From contig DZDB01000063.1 in assembly GCA_022736605.1 (NCBI GenBank), forward strand, positions 1-10,975: 10,975 bases of DNA. The letters are read 5' to 3'. Both the position numbers and the translations under genes were made by a program. Below are positions 1-6,036 of the stretch, in pieces (positions within the stretch are counted from its first letter, which is position 1; every line of letters begins with the position of its first letter). The DNA comes from Sideroxydans lithotrophicus (GTDB lineage: Bacteria > Pseudomonadota > Gammaproteobacteria > Burkholderiales > Sulfuriferulaceae). Below the pieces are notes generated by a model, which worked only from the letters and a program-made list of their open reading frames with translations, ran no database searches and was not told where the DNA came from.

Positions 1-153
1 CATGCGATATGCCGGGTTGCACGAGCCTGCCGGAAAGTTGTGCAGGGTACTGAAAATAACCACCATCAGACTCAGGCAAAAGGCGATCAGCGCGGCCAGA
101 AACAGCATGACCTGCCGATATGGATCGGGCGTTTTGGTGTTCGATGTCGCCAT
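1..153 (-). CDS. N-terminal part of an unrecognised single-span membrane protein (cut by window edge)
   Basis: Only the first 51 codons are in the window; the reading frame runs off the left edge without a stop. A hydrophilic, Lys/Pro-containing start of about 14 residues is followed by one strongly hydrophobic segment (about residues 15-38) and then by HNFPAGSCNPAYRM, which would lie on the far side of the membrane. Two in-frame ATGs exist, at 159 and 153. I chose 153 because GAGGA sits six bases before it but directly touches the one at 159. The gene follows the cation transporter after 24 bases on the same strand and is probably in the same operon. I do not recognise the family and assign no function. 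The single Cys in the outer part is not in a CxxCH heme motif. Confidence 0.6.
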   Translation of the reverse strand, partial: MATSNTKTPDPYRQVMLFLAALIAFCLSLMVVIFSTLHNFPAGSCNPAYRM

Positions 154-177
154 GTCCATTCCTCACACCAGATTGCT

Positions 178-789
178 TCAGGCGCTGCGTAACTGACCCG
201 CCGCCTGCCCCAGCACCCGCCACGCCGAATGCAGAAACAGCGCAGCTATGCCCAGCCCCACCACCCAGTCCGGCCATGCCTGCTGCGTCACCAGCACCAG
301 CCCGGCGGCCACCAGCACCGATACGTTGGCGATGATGTCGTTGCGCGAACACAGCCATACCGAGCGCATGTTGATGTCTTCATCGCGGTGCCGGGTGAGC
401 AGACGCAGGCAGACCAGGTTGGCGGCCAGCGCCAGCGCACCAATGCCGCCCATCAGCGCAGTTTCCGGCGGGATGGCATGGCTGATGCGATACGCCAGCT
501 GCGCCAGTACGAATACACCAAACGCCGCCATCACCAGCCCCTTGACCAGCGCCGCACCCGCTTTCCAGCGCATGCCCCGGGTCACTGCGTACAGGCTCAG
601 TGCATACACCAGCGCATCGCCCAGCATGTCGAGCGAATCGGCCATCAGCGCAACCGACCCGGCCGCCAATCCAGCGCCGAACTCGACGCCGAACATCACA
701 CTGTTGATTGCCAGCACCCATTTCAGGGTTTTTGACTGGCGTGCCTGTAATTGCTCAACGGCACAGGCGCTATCATCGCAACAAGCCAT
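178..789 (-). CDS. Short CDF-like cation transporter, membrane domain only
   Basis: Predicted inner-membrane protein of 203 residues with about six hydrophobic segments, resembling the membrane domain of cation diffusion facilitators, which export divalent metals such as Zn, Fe, Co or Cd in exchange for protons. Helix 2 carries ADSLDMLGD, matching the CDF metal-site pattern with Asp54 and Asp58. The helix 5 counterpart reads CSRND, so the usual HxxxD becomes Cys147-x3-Asp151. The N-terminus is Cys-rich (MACCDDSAC), a possible metal-sensing or -binding tag. The protein stops right after helix 6, so the cytoplasmic ferredoxin-like domain of typical CDFs (about 300 residues) is absent. I chose ATG 789, four bases after the ferritin stop, with only a weak Shine-Dalgarno sequence, so translational coupling is likely. 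A TTG at 813 is the alternative start and would overlap the ferritin gene. The metal is unknown; iron-related neighbours suggest iron or zinc. Confidence 0.8.
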   Translation of the reverse strand: MACCDDSACAVEQLQARQSKTLKWVLAINSVMFGVEFGAGLAAGSVALMADSLDMLGDALVYALSLYAVTRGMRWKAGAALVKGLVMAAFGVFVLAQLAYRISHAIPPETALMGGIGALALAANLVCLRLLTRHRDEDINMRSVWLCSRNDIIANVSVLVAAGLVLVTQQAWPDWVVGLGIAALFLHSAWRVLGQAAGQLRSA

Positions 790-793
790 ACAA

Positions 794-1249
794 TCAACCG
801 GTGAACTCGGCAATATCGCCGGGTTTGCGCAGCATTTTATTCACCTCACCGACATGCAGTTCTTCTGCGGCAATCAGTTCGCGTGCGTATTCTTCCAGTA
901 GAACGGACTTGCCTTGCGCCAGTTCAAGGAGCTCGTAATAGGTCGTCAGCGCGGCTTGTTCGTGTTCCAGCGATTCATGCAGAATTGCGCCAATTTCATG
1001 CTGGTGGGTTTCCAGCAAGGGGCCGATGCCGAGCGACGGATGGCCGCCGAAGTGGGTAATCAGCTCACCCGCACGACGGGCGTGCAACAAGCCTTCATCG
1101 GCTTGTTCAGACAACCAGCTGACAATGGGAATGCGGTTGTAACCGAAGATCATCAGGGCATAGTGGGTGTAACGCACCACGCCGGCGAGTTCCAGCTCCA
1201 GGATGCGATTGAGCAGGATGATTGCTTGGCTTTTGTCTTGCGTTTGCAT
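794..1249 (-). CDS. Bacterioferritin-like / ferritin-like protein
   Basis: A 151-residue four-helix-bundle protein of the ferritin-like superfamily, expected to bind and oxidise ferrous iron and perhaps store it in the cytoplasm. Visible metal-ligand candidates are Glu20 in helix A (ELELAGVVRYTHY), Glu97 in helix C (ESLEHEQAAL) and Glu129-x2-His132 in helix D (AAEELHVGEV). The helix B site is irregular: it reads ADEGLLH, with Glu52 and His56 four residues apart instead of the ExxH of bacterioferritin, and has no Met at the heme-ligand position. The gene is clearly diverged from the canonical bfr in this window. I chose ATG 1249 because AAGGAG stands six bases before it; upstream in-frame codons are not supported. 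The gene lies 74 bases after the porin gene, and its stop is four bases before the cation transporter start. It could be a Bfr-type storage protein or a small ferroxidase/rubrerythrin-like enzyme. Confidence 0.85.
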   Translation of the reverse strand: MQTQDKSQAIILLNRILELELAGVVRYTHYALMIFGYNRIPIVSWLSEQADEGLLHARRAGELITHFGGHPSLGIGPLLETHQHEIGAILHESLEHEQAALTTYYELLELAQGKSVLLEEYARELIAAEELHVGEVNKMLRKPGDIAEFTG

Positions 1250-1283
1250 GGCGTGCTCCTTCCGGTTGGACAACGGACACACC

Positions 1284-1313
1284 CGCATACCGACAATGCC
1301 GGTATGCGTTTTT
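1284..1313 (+). terminator. Nine-base-pair hairpin with T-run between porin and ferritin-like genes
   Basis: CGCATACCG at 1284-1292 and CGGTATGCG at 1300-1308 are perfect inverted repeats with a seven-base loop, followed on the plus strand by five T. In shape this is an intrinsic terminator for plus-strand transcription, yet no plus-strand gene precedes it. Read on the minus strand, the direction of all genes here, the same hairpin forms in the intercistronic mRNA but is preceded by A residues and has no T-run after it. It could therefore stop antisense transcription, or act as an mRNA-stability or processing element between porin and ferritin. The structure is certain as sequence; the role is inferred. 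Confidence 0.55.
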
Positions 1314-1323
1314 GTGTGCTCCT

Positions 1324-2616
1324 TTAGAACATATAGCCTACGCCCAGATCAAAACGGTCTTTTTTATTGTCGGTTTTGTAATTCTGGTAATCCGCCTTGA
1401 ACACCACCTCGCGGCTCAGATTGAAGTTGGCACCCACCGTCGTCACCGTTTCATCGTTCAACGGATCCGTCGTATAGCCCGCATCGACACTGGCCTGCGT
1501 ATTGTAGCGCTCGTAACGCACGAACGGACTCAGACGCATGTCGCCGCTTTTCCACACGTGATAGGCGGCCTGGCCGTACCAGCCGTAGAACGATTTGGGT
1601 GCCGCGCCGCCCGATGCGGGCACCACAGCGACCGCCTGGTTGATCGCCAGCGTATCGCCCAGCGTACCGCGCGCGTACAGCGCTTGCAGGTCGAGATCAC
1701 CGATGCTGTATTTGGCGTGCACATCCCACAACGTCAGGCGCGCATTTTTGCCTTCCAGGAACACACTGGGATTTTCCCCGTTGCCGTTTTGCGCAGTATT
1801 TCCGGTATACAGCCCGGCGCCCAGCAGCCAGCCCGGCTGGCGGTAATTCAGCCCGGCGTAGACCGCCAGATTATTGGCTGCCGCTTCACTGGCTTCGGTA
1901 TGCAGGTCATGGATGCCATAACTGGCATCGCCCTCGTATTTGCTGGCATCAAAGCTGGTCACCAGGCCGACGTTGTATTCCAGCGCATTGTCCAGTACCC
2001 GGCCTTGCAGCGCCACGCCCGCAGCGCGCATGGTGCTCGGGATGATGCGGGTTTCGACTTCATTGCGCAGCACGCCATAGTAAGTCGGCGGCTCGTGGGT
2101 TTCGTTGAGGATGCCCAGCGGCACCAGCATCAAACCCGCGCGCAGATTGGCTTTGGGCGTCAGATTGTATTCGATGTAACCCTGCTCGACCTCGACCTCG
2201 CCTTTGTCATCCGCGCTCGACACCGCATGTTCGATTTCCAGCTCGGAATAGAAGCGCAACCGGTCGTTGAAGCGGTGCCCCAGAAACAGCACAAAGCGGT
2301 TGAAATCAACCTGATCCTTGACCGAACCATCACGGTAATTGCTGTATGACAACTCACCGTAGCCGCCGATGCTGGTGTCCGGCTCGGGCGGCGGATTGTC
2401 CGCCAGATTGCTGGCTACGGCGTCTTTCACCGCATTGTTAAGCTGCGTCTGCCGCGCGGCTTTTTCATCGGCCAGTTGCTGCTTGAGCGTCGCCATTTCC
2501 TGTTGCAGCTGGTCGAGTTTGGCTTCCAGACTGGTTGTGGAAGATTCAGCGTGTGCGTTAAAGCTGAAGCCGACGAGCGCAGCCAGGAGTGTCAGCTTGA
2601 AGCCAGGGTGGTGCAT
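1324..2616 (-). CDS. Outer-membrane porin, phosphate-selective porin (OprO/OprP)-like
   Basis: A 430-residue precursor. Residues 1-23 form a signal peptide ending in NAHA before ESS. Residues about 30-57 are a heptad-rich coiled coil (SLEAKLDQLQQEMATLKQQL), as in trimeric porins that carry a periplasmic stalk. The rest is a beta-barrel starting at SIGGYGELSYSNYRDG, containing FNRFVLFLGHRFNDRLRF, LEIEHA and ILNETHEPPTYYGVLRN, and ending in GVGYMF, the terminal aromatic residue used by the BAM machinery. The block from RFVLFLGH to NETHEPPTYYG is typical of the phosphate-selective porin O/P family, but many members are general or anion channels, so the substrate is open. I chose ATG 2616 because AAGGA precedes it by six bases and the signal peptide begins there; an in-frame extension to 2694 is less likely. 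It precedes the ferritin-like gene and may share its transcript. Confidence 0.88.
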   Translation of the reverse strand: MHHPGFKLTLLAALVGFSFNAHAESSTTSLEAKLDQLQQEMATLKQQLADEKAARQTQLNNAVKDAVASNLADNPPPEPDTSIGGYGELSYSNYRDGSVKDQVDFNRFVLFLGHRFNDRLRFYSELEIEHAVSSADDKGEVEVEQGYIEYNLTPKANLRAGLMLVPLGILNETHEPPTYYGVLRNEVETRIIPSTMRAAGVALQGRVLDNALEYNVGLVTSFDASKYEGDASYGIHDLHTEASEAAANNLAVYAGLNYRQPGWLLGAGLYTGNTAQNGNGENPSVFLEGKNARLTLWDVHAKYSIGDLDLQALYARGTLGDTLAINQAVAVVPASGGAAPKSFYGWYGQAAYHVWKSGDMRLSPFVRYERYNTQASVDAGYTTDPLNDETVTTVGANFNLSREVVFKADYQNYKTDNKKDRFDLGVGYMF

Positions 2617-2726
2617 GGTGTTTCCTTTCAGCGGAGTAAGCGGTGTTCGGCTGGCTTGCGCTGTATGCACTGGCTGGCAGGTTGAGTGAAGCATCGATAC
2701 CGATGCGCGTGATGAAAATCATGGAT
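2617..2726 (-). promoter_or_regulatory. Porin leader region with small palindrome and a weak Fur-like core
   Basis: The 110 bases between the DUF2325 stop and the porin start hold a perfect six-base-pair inverted repeat, GCATCG/CGATGC at 2691-2696 and 2701-2706, with no T-run on either side. They also hold ATGAAAATCAT at 2712-2722, which differs from the core of the Fur consensus (ATGATAATCAT) at one base but lacks the flanking half-sites. A weak promoter candidate on the minus strand is TTCACT followed 17 bases later by CATACA. The spacing suggests the porin may have its own promoter, but the call is tentative. Confidence 0.3.
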
Positions 2727-3989
2727 TTATCCGAAAAAAGCCAGAATACCGGCGCCTTCGGGCGCCTCGGCTACGGCTTCCACGCCCTTGCGAAACGAGG
2801 TCAGCCCGGAACGATCCAGCAAGGCACACGGCTTGCCGAAGCGCTTGCAATAGCGCTTGACGGCGTAATACGCGTTATGACTCAGGCAATCCGCCGGACA
2901 CACCACCACATCGGCGCGTGCGAGCAGCGCGGGTAACCGGGTCAGACTGTCTTGCAGGCCCCCATCGTGAATCAGGAACTGGCCACCGGCATCTTCCACC
3001 ATGCGCCGGTATTCAGGATACAACGCAGCGCGGCCGCCGACGCACAGCACCGACCGGCCACCCAGATCCGAGCCACCACAGCGGCCACTGCTTTTTTCCT
3101 CGCAGTTTGCGCAATCAGCTCCCCCAGCCATCGGCAAAACCGCCGCTGACGGCAACAACGGCGCCCAGCTGGTATTGCGGGCTAACCGGCTTTCTGCTGC
3201 GGCAAGCTGGCGAGCCAGACTGTCCACCTGCGCCAGCAAGGCGAGACGTTCCGTGTCCGACGCCAGCACGGCAATGCGCTGTTCGGCCAGCTTGAGTGCG
3301 TTTTCCTTCACCAGCGCTTCGGACAGACGCTGCTGCATGAAGCGCAGGGTATCGTCCTTGTCGGCCAGATCACGTGCGAAACGCTCACTGTTGCGTTGCA
3401 GACGGGCACGCAATTTGGGCACTTCGTCCAGCAGTTGAGCCAGCGTCTGCTGATCGCCGCGCGTCACGGCACCGGCCTGATGCGACAACATGTGCATTTC
3501 TTCATAAATACGCTGCGCGGCACTACTGGACAGATAGGCATGACTCAACGCGGCCCACAAGCCACCTGCAGTTTCGCCGCGTGCCTGCGCATCGCGCCAC
3601 AAATCGAGAATAGCGTCATCGGTTTTGGCTTTGGCGAAACGCCTCACCACATGATCGTATTTCTTTTCCAGCCATTTCTGGATGCGCTCCGACCAGGGAT
3701 TACGATAGCCTGATTCACTCACTGCACCCTGATGCAGCGCATAATCATTCATCCCATCCGCGCCCACCAAGCGTGCCGTACGCGCCAGCTTGCGCAGCTC
3801 ATCCATGCCCAGACAGGTGCCGACAATCGGACAATGGCGGCTGGTATGCAGCTCCCAGAGTTTCTTGCGGCGTGGCGGTTGTGCCAGCAGCTTTGCGTAC
3901 TTTTCACGCAATTCGTCGAATACTTCAACGGTATCCCAGGCATCCGCATCGATCGTTTCTGATGCCGCCTGCTCATCAGGATTGAACAT
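2727..3989 (-). CDS. DUF2325 domain protein with coiled coil and Cys/His clusters
   Basis: A 420-residue, probably cytoplasmic protein. The N-terminal part carries His48, His52, Cys53 and Cys59 (LHTSRHCPIVGTC), an arrangement that could bind metal. About residues 185-285 are charged, heptad-rich coiled coil. Cys293, Cys296 and Cys304 (DCANCEEKSSGRCGG) form a second cluster, followed by the C-terminal DUF2325 domain (about 312-400), recognisable by SVLCVGGRAALYPEYRRMVE, FLIHDGG, VVVCPADCLSHNAYYAVK and KPCALLDRSGLTSF. More Cys residues lie at 316, 364, 368, 381 and 388. The domain function is not established; its sequence pattern suggests a Rossmann-like regulatory or binding fold. I chose ATG 3989 because AAGGA stands six bases before it; the frame extends upstream only as an overlap of the membrane-protein gene. 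The start overlaps that gene by 14 bases, so the two are probably translationally coupled. A redox- or metal-responsive partner of the upstream module is plausible. Confidence 0.8.
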   Translation of the reverse strand: MFNPDEQAASETIDADAWDTVEVFDELREKYAKLLAQPPRRKKLWELHTSRHCPIVGTCLGMDELRKLARTARLVGADGMNDYALHQGAVSESGYRNPWSERIQKWLEKKYDHVVRRFAKAKTDDAILDLWRDAQARGETAGGLWAALSHAYLSSSAAQRIYEEMHMLSHQAGAVTRGDQQTLAQLLDEVPKLRARLQRNSERFARDLADKDDTLRFMQQRLSEALVKENALKLAEQRIAVLASDTERLALLAQVDSLARQLAAAESRLARNTSWAPLLPSAAVLPMAGGADCANCEEKSSGRCGGSDLGGRSVLCVGGRAALYPEYRRMVEDAGGQFLIHDGGLQDSLTRLPALLARADVVVCPADCLSHNAYYAVKRYCKRFGKPCALLDRSGLTSFRKGVEAVAEAPEGAGILAFFG

Positions 3990-4527
3990 GACGCTTCCTT
4001 TCAGAAAACACATCCGTATCTGCTGCCGCGTCCAGGGTCTGCGCCTGCGCATCTGCCACGCGCCCGGTTCCGGGCTGGCACTTGGCCTGCTGACGGCCAT
4101 GACGGATATGCCACACCAGCAGCAATGGAAACGCCAGTCCGGCGACCCAATGCAGCAGCGGCAGCCAGGCGGCGTTGTCATCAGTGGCAAAGTAATACAG
4201 CGCGTAACCGGTGAGTGCGAGCCAGGCCAGCAGCACCTTCATCGACAAACCGCTGACGCGATTTTTTTTCAGGTGCCAGGCGCGCCGTGCGTGTACCGGC
4301 AATACGCTGCCGGTCACCACCAGTGCCGCAAAACCCATCAGACCGTGCAGGCGCAGCCACCAGATTTCGAGCGGATTGGCTGTCTCGCCGAACTCACCTG
4401 CCACGCGCAGAAAATAATGGAACCCCAGCCACAGCGCGCCGGACAGCCACAGCAACACGAACACAGCGTACAGCGTGCGTTTATGCGGCGCGGGGAAGCG
4501 AATCGGCAGGGGTAGATGTTTAAACAT
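3976..4527 (-). CDS. Four-helix inner-membrane protein, probable b-type cytochrome (cytochrome b561/DUF4405-like)
   Basis: A 183-residue membrane protein with four hydrophobic helices (about 18-40, 55-78, 94-114 and 121-141) and a polar, cytoplasmic C-terminal tail. With the basic N-terminus and the HLKKNR loop inside, helices 2 and 4 both run outside to inside. His61 and His126 then lie near the periplasmic face and His79 and His140 near the cytoplasmic face. This is the layout of a bis-His diheme cytochrome, although heme binding is inferred from sequence alone. His37 and His143 are extra candidates. I chose ATG 4527 (MFKHLPLPIRF), which overlaps the apbE stop by eight bases; the Shine-Dalgarno sequence is weak and an ATG at 4554 is possible. 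The gene also overlaps DUF2325 by 14 bases. Likely role: pass electrons from quinol to the neighbouring periplasmic flavoprotein. Confidence 0.72.
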   Translation of the reverse strand: MFKHLPLPIRFPAPHKRTLYAVFVLLWLSGALWLGFHYFLRVAGEFGETANPLEIWWLRLHGLMGFAALVVTGSVLPVHARRAWHLKKNRVSGLSMKVLLAWLALTGYALYYFATDDNAAWLPLLHWVAGLAFPLLLVWHIRHGRQQAKCQPGTGRVADAQAQTLDAAADTDVFSERKRHVQS

Positions 4528-5485
4528 GTTGCGTGCCCACGCCCCAACGCGCATGCCAGTGATGTTGACCGGTGGCTGCCGTATCGAGCACGCGGCAGCC
4601 ACCGGTCAGCGGGTCGTTTTCAACGATAAACGCGCGCGCGTTGAAGCGCGCCAGAATCACAGCGGCCTGTTCCGGGTCAGCGTGCACCACCTTGGTCAGC
4701 GCATCGGCGCACATACAATCCTGCGCCAGCACGGTCACGCTGCGTGTCACATCGCACGCGATTTTTGTTCCGGGATGAATAACCGGCATTATCTGACGCC
4801 CCTGATAACGACGGCTGGCGTAATAACCCGCCGAAGTGGCCGCCGCACCTTCGCTGAACTGCAACAGGGGAACGATGGTGGTGGCGCCCAGTGGATGGCG
4901 CACGTGAACAGTTTGCGCGCTGTCACCGTACAGCCGCAGATCACCGCCAGCGTTGACGCGCGCAGACGTCATGCCCGCGTCGCGCAAGGTCTGGATTGCC
5001 AGATCGACGGCGTAGCCTTTGGCAATGCCCGACAGGTCGATGCGCAGGCGTCGCGCAAGGCGCACCTGATGATCTGGCAGCAACATCACATGGCGCCAGT
5101 CGCCTTGTCCCGAAATACGCGGAAAATCAACGTGGCGCGGCAAAAAACCGAGTCGCGTCAGTGTCGGTGCAACGGTCACATCGAACAGGCCATCGCTGGC
5201 TTCGGCAAACGCCTGCGCTGCTGCCAGTACGCGCCAGGTGTGCGCGTCCACGACCACGGGCGCGTTAAAAGCATCGCGGTTGATGCGCGACACATCCGAA
5301 TCGGCGCTGTGATAGCTCATTAGCGTGTGCACGGTTTCGACCGCATCGAAAGCCAGTTCAATCGCGCGCTGCACCTGCGCCGCGTCGCTGCCGGTCGCGG
5401 CAATTTCAACCAGCGTGCCAAGCAAAGGCCGCGCACGCTGGTATGACACGTCAGCCAGTCCCGGCACACGCGCCAGCGCACTCAC
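4520..5485 (-). CDS. apbE: FAD:protein FMN transferase (ApbE family), without signal peptide
   Basis: A 321-residue enzyme that would use FAD and magnesium to attach FMN to a Thr/Ser of target proteins, most obviously the FMN-binding-domain protein encoded just upstream. Family motifs in order: LLGTLVEI near residue 21, LMSYHSADSDVSRIN near 55, FDVTVAPTL, IDLSGIAKGYAVD, VNAGGDLRLYG, AATSAGYYASR, and the C-terminal QDCMCADALTKVV. The usual HIIDPRTG block is degenerate here (MPVIHPGTK). The start is GTG 5485, inside a GTGA overlap of four bases with the upstream stop. An in-frame TGA lies five codons upstream with no start codon between, so no N-terminal extension can exist. The protein begins directly with polar/small residues and has neither a signal peptide nor a lipobox, unlike many periplasmic ApbE lipoproteins. 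A long inverted repeat lies near the 3' end of the gene. Confidence 0.92.
   Translation of the reverse strand: MSALARVPGLADVSYQRARPLLGTLVEIAATGSDAAQVQRAIELAFDAVETVHTLMSYHSADSDVSRINRDAFNAPVVVDAHTWRVLAAAQAFAEASDGLFDVTVAPTLTRLGFLPRHVDFPRISGQGDWRHVMLLPDHQVRLARRLRIDLSGIAKGYAVDLAIQTLRDAGMTSARVNAGGDLRLYGDSAQTVHVRHPLGATTIVPLLQFSEGAAATSAGYYASRRYQGRQIMPVIHPGTKIACDVTRSVTVLAQDCMCADALTKVVHADPEQAAVILARFNARAFIVENDPLTGGCRVLDTAATGQHHWHARWGVGTQHV
4566..4608. repeat. Perfect 16-bp inverted repeat inside the 3' end of apbE
   Basis: TGACCGGTGGCTGCCG at 4566-4581 and CGGCAGCCACCGGTCA at 4593-4608 are exact reverse complements separated by 11 bases. The GC-rich arms would form a very stable mRNA hairpin about 40 bases upstream of the next gene's start. 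There is no T-run, so it is not an intrinsic terminator. It is translated as part of the ApbE C-terminus (LTGGCRVLDTAATGQ). Confidence 0.85.
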
Positions 5486-6027
5486 TTCAGCGCCGCCTCA
5501 TAGGTGGCCAATATCCGTTTGACGCCGTCGGTCAGGTGTTTGCACGACAGCGTGGCGCCGCTGATGTTCTTGATGTCTTCATCGAGCTTGAGCGTGTCGC
5601 CTGCTTTCTTGCCGGTGAACTGCGCGCGCCATTTCGGGTTTTGTACTTCGCCCCCGTGGGTTTCACGGTAGTCGAGGATTTCCACGCCTTTCACTGCGCC
5701 ATCCAGACCGATGGCTACGGCGTAAGTGATGAATTCGTGTTTGCCGTAAACCTCATCCAGCACAAACCAGCCACTCGCACGACCACCCTGCCTGGCGCGC
5801 CAGGCGTTGACTTCGGGTGAGCGCACGCGCACGCCGGAGGCAGATTCAATGGCACGGCGCTGCGCCGCGCTCAATACAATTGGCTTGGCTTCAAATTGAT
5901 CGGCTGCCGGAAACAATACCTTTTGTGCCTGTTCCACGGTCAGGTATTGCACCGCAAACGCTGGTGCCGACGCTGCGGCGGGTAAAATAACGGCTGGGAT
6001 CAGCAACCAGCGATTGAGATCGTTCAT
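5482..6027 (-). CDS. Exported FMN-binding domain protein with flavinylation motif
   Basis: A 181-residue precursor. Residues 1-25 form a probable Sec signal peptide (hydrophobic stretch WLLIPAVILPAA, cleavage after AFA). The mature protein begins with YLTVEQAQKVLFPAADQF and ends in an FMN-binding domain like those of NqrC, RnfG and NosR. The key motif is NISGATLSC at about 154-162. Thr159 of SGAT is the residue expected to carry FMN through a phosphoester bond made by ApbE. The acidic residue often found three positions before the Ser is Lys153 here. Preceding elements GWFVLDEVYGKHEFITYAVAI and VKGVEILDYRETHGGEV fit the domain. ATG 6027 is preceded by AAGGA at six bases, which overlaps the stop of the upstream barrel gene. 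The protein likely acts as a periplasmic one-electron carrier between the membrane cytochrome and an unknown acceptor. Confidence 0.88.
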   Translation of the reverse strand: MNDLNRWLLIPAVILPAAASAPAFAVQYLTVEQAQKVLFPAADQFEAKPIVLSAAQRRAIESASGVRVRSPEVNAWRARQGGRASGWFVLDEVYGKHEFITYAVAIGLDGAVKGVEILDYRETHGGEVQNPKWRAQFTGKKAGDTLKLDEDIKNISGATLSCKHLTDGVKRILATYEAALK

Positions 6028-6036
6028 ACATCTTCC

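Noticed and set aside
1222..2349. Plus-strand open frame of 375 codons
   Set aside because: It lies opposite the porin gene, has no Shine-Dalgarno sequence, and its translation is rich in Arg/His/Gln without family features. It is a typical antisense shadow in GC-rich DNA.
2734..2766. GGCGCC-CGAA-GGCGCC hairpin with T6 at the end of the DUF2325 gene as a terminator
   Set aside because: The T-run starts 11 bases after the stem and both lie inside coding sequence, so it is not a canonical intrinsic terminator, though weak attenuation cannot be excluded.
3990..4190. In-frame extension of the DUF2325 protein to 4190
   Set aside because: The extension overlaps the cytochrome-like gene deeply and reads as its out-of-frame shadow; ATG 3989 has a good ribosome-binding site.
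4475..5323. Plus-strand open frame of 282 codons
   Set aside because: It is antisense to apbE, which has clear motifs along its length; no recognisable domain or ribosome site.
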